Below, piece by piece: positions 62,711 to 64,000 of a DNA stretch of 64,000 bases (positions are counted from its first letter, which is position 1; each line of letters opens with the position of its first letter). Both the position numbers and the translations under genes were made by a program. Under the pieces are notes generated by a model. The model saw only the letters and a list, made by a program, of their open reading frames with translations, was not told the origin of the DNA and searched no databases. Source of the stretch: Tenacibaculum aiptasiae (GTDB lineage Bacteria; Bacteroidota; Bacteroidia; Flavobacteriales; Flavobacteriaceae); NCBI RefSeq assembly GCF_008806755.1, contig NZ_WAAU01000028.1:62790-126789 (forward strand), read 5' to 3'.

Positions 62711-64000
62711 TTATTTGCGCTTTCTTGAGCAACCAAATAAACGTTTTTCTTTAATAGTTTCTGATACTCCTTCTGGAAGCATTTCTTCCCATCCATCTTC
62801 GTCTTCTTTAATCATTTGCAATACTTTTCTAGAAAAAATATGCAAGATTTCAGGGTCAAAGTTTTGGATGTCTTTTAACTTACCATTGTTTTTAAAGAAC
62901 TTGTATAGCTCTTTCATTCTAGGATGAACTTTCAGGTTATCACTAGTAATAAACTCACCAGATTCTTCATCTTTATAAGGGTACATATATACTTTTAAGT
63001 CTCGGTAAAATAACTTACCGAAAGCTTCTAAAATACCACCACTTAAATCACGATAATATTTCTCATCAAATATTTGAATAAGGTTATAAACTCCCATGGC
63101 TAGTCCCATTCTTTCTTTAGTAAATTCACTAAAGTATTCTACCAATTTAAAGTATTCTTGGTAGTTGGTAATCATTACATTTTGACCTAAAGCACAAAGT
63201 AATTCAGCTCTATCCAAGAAATCACGTTCATTAATTTCTCCTTCAGCACGAAGGTTACTTAATGTTATTTCAAAAATTATTTGTGTTTTCTCAGGATTTA
63301 CTTTTTTCTCAGCTAAGAATAATTGTTTCGATCTTTCGAACATGTCCATGTTTACTTTAGTAACAGGACGATAACTACCACGTAAAGCTAAAATGTTCTT
63401 TTTATAAAGTACTTGAGCAGGTAATAAGTTATTTCCGTCAGGACCAAACATTACTGCGTTGGTCATTCCGTTTTTAACTAATTGTAAACTCATTAAACGG
63501 TTATCAACATACATAAAACGAGGTCCAGAGAAATTAATCATATCAATCTCTAAACGGTCGCTATCTATATTGTCATAAAAAGATTTTAATAAATCTTTTG
63601 GATTATCATTTAAGTAATAAGCTCCGTAAACTAGGTTTACCCCTAAGACACCTAAGGTTTCTTGTTGTTGTCTAGCGTCGGTTTCTTTAAAACGAAGGTG
63701 TAAAATAATTTCGTTATAATCTTCTAATGGGTCTAATTGAAAACGAATACCTACCCAACCATGACCTTTAAACTTTTTAGTAAAGTTTATAGTTGCCACG
63801 GTATTAGCATAACTAAAAAATAATTTATCTGGATGCTTTTGACGATCAAGACGATCTTCAATCAAATCCATTTCATGCTTTAACATTTTCTTTAATCGAG
63901 GCTCAGTTACGTATCTATTGTCTTCCTCAATCCCATAAATTGCATCTGAAAAATCTTTATCATATGCACTCATTGCTTTTGCAATAGTTCCCGAAGCACC
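62711..64000 (-). CDS. Conserved Bacteroidota protein, 5' end cut off by the window
   Basis: The frame from 62711 is open to the last base. The internal Met at 63973 is not the start: nine more codons (GASGTIAKA) precede it. The visible 429 residues match a well conserved Bacteroidota protein of about 480-500 residues that I remember under conflicting database names (TonB-dependent receptor, nicotinate-nucleotide adenylyltransferase); neither name is supported by the sequence seen here, which has no barrel pattern and no HxGH nucleotidyltransferase motif. Features include TEPRLKKMLKHEM and HPRMKELYKFFKNNGK. Function unknown. Confidence 0.7.
   Translation of the reverse strand, partial: GASGTIAKAMSAYDKDFSDAIYGIEEDNRYVTEPRLKKMLKHEMDLIEDRLDRQKHPDKLFFSYANTVATINFTKKFKGHGWVGIRFQLDPLEDYNEIILHLRFKETDARQQQETLGVLGVNLVYGAYYLNDNPKDLLKSFYDNIDSDRLEIDMINFSGPRFMYVDNRLMSLQLVKNGMTNAVMFGPDGNNLLPAQVLYKKNILALRGSYRPVTKVNMDMFERSKQLFLAEKKVNPEKTQIIFEITLSNLRAEGEINERDFLDRAELLCALGQNVMITNYQEYFKLVEYFSEFTKERMGLAMGVYNLIQIFDEKYYRDLSGGILEAFGKLFYRDLKVYMYPYKDEESGEFITSDNLKVHPRMKELYKFFKNNGKLKDIQNFDPEILHIFSRKVLQMIKEDEDGWEEMLPEGVSETIKEKRLFGCSRKRK

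Noticed and set aside
63973..63973. The ATG at 63973 as true start of the last gene
   Set aside because: The frame stays open for nine further codons to the end of the window, and the flavobacterial family is longer at its N-terminus.
1..64000. Mobile element, prophage, CRISPR or defence island
   Set aside because: No transposase, integrase, phage structural gene, repeat-spacer array or known defence gene is seen; gene content, codon use and strand layout look uniform.

Overview
The window is an AT-rich piece of chromosome from a member of the Bacteroidota, almost certainly a marine Flavobacteriaceae; Tenacibaculum or Polaribacter relatives are my best guess from protein wording, which is inference. 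Supporting signs are: -7 boxes of the Bacteroidota form TAnnTTTG, often with a TTTG-like -33 box; a type IX secretion C-terminal sorting domain; an SPFH protein, DUF349, PafA and CtlX of the flavobacterial kind; signal peptides that end just before Gln; and very few recognisable Shine-Dalgarno sequences. I see no insertion sequence, prophage, CRISPR array or rRNA. This is ordinary core chromosome with compact operons and many clear hairpin terminators.

Layout. 1-2.4 kb: start of an SPFH gene, a secreted S1/P1 nuclease and two thioredoxin-fold proteins. 2.4-14.6 kb: an LtaS-like sulfatase-fold transferase and tsaD on the minus strand, then a plus-strand run of tamB-like gene, two DUF368 (PopT-type) genes, aroE and a DUF349 gene. 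14.7-20 kb: a CdsZ-like coiled-coil protein, a Nif3 protein, lpxK, mannose-1-phosphate guanylyltransferase, a SprT-like protein and an SDR enzyme. 20-28.3 kb: an amidohydrolase, two poorly known envelope proteins that converge on a perfect palindrome, glutaminyl cyclotransferase, rpmE2 with a structured leader, a glutamate-synthase-like enzyme and an rRNA methyltransferase. 28.3-36.2 kb: an outer-membrane barrel, a histidine/serine-type decarboxylase divergent from ctlX, an OmpA lipoprotein and a membrane-anchored patatin. 36.2-43.1 kb: a minus-strand catabolic block (MFS, D-2-hydroxyglutarate dehydrogenase-like protein, PP-loop protein, Lrp regulator, HglS). 43.3-53.8 kb: a GNAT protein, bestrophin, two large secreted metallopeptidases, small membrane genes and the phosphatase PafA. 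53.9-64 kb: mlaEF, tRNA-Lys and tRNA-Tyr, a TonB receptor, a C1 peptidase, a DUF389 protein, a sigma/anti-sigma/CpxP-like cassette and a conserved protein cut by the window edge.

Points worth attention: (1) a three-way-junction RNA leader, three perfect 7-bp helices, directly behind a consensus promoter and ahead of rpmE2; (2) a 32-bp perfect palindrome at 22457-22488 that makes two unrelated convergent proteins end in the same residues, QHITF; (3) HglS, an Lrp regulator and a YdiJ-type dehydrogenase together, which fits 2-oxoadipate to D-2-hydroxyglutarate to 2-oxoglutarate; (4) a glutaminyl cyclotransferase in a window where seven exported proteins begin with Gln after the predicted cleavage site; (5) a TamB gene whose reading frame continues upstream without any AUG; (6) a promoter for lpxK that abuts its start codon.
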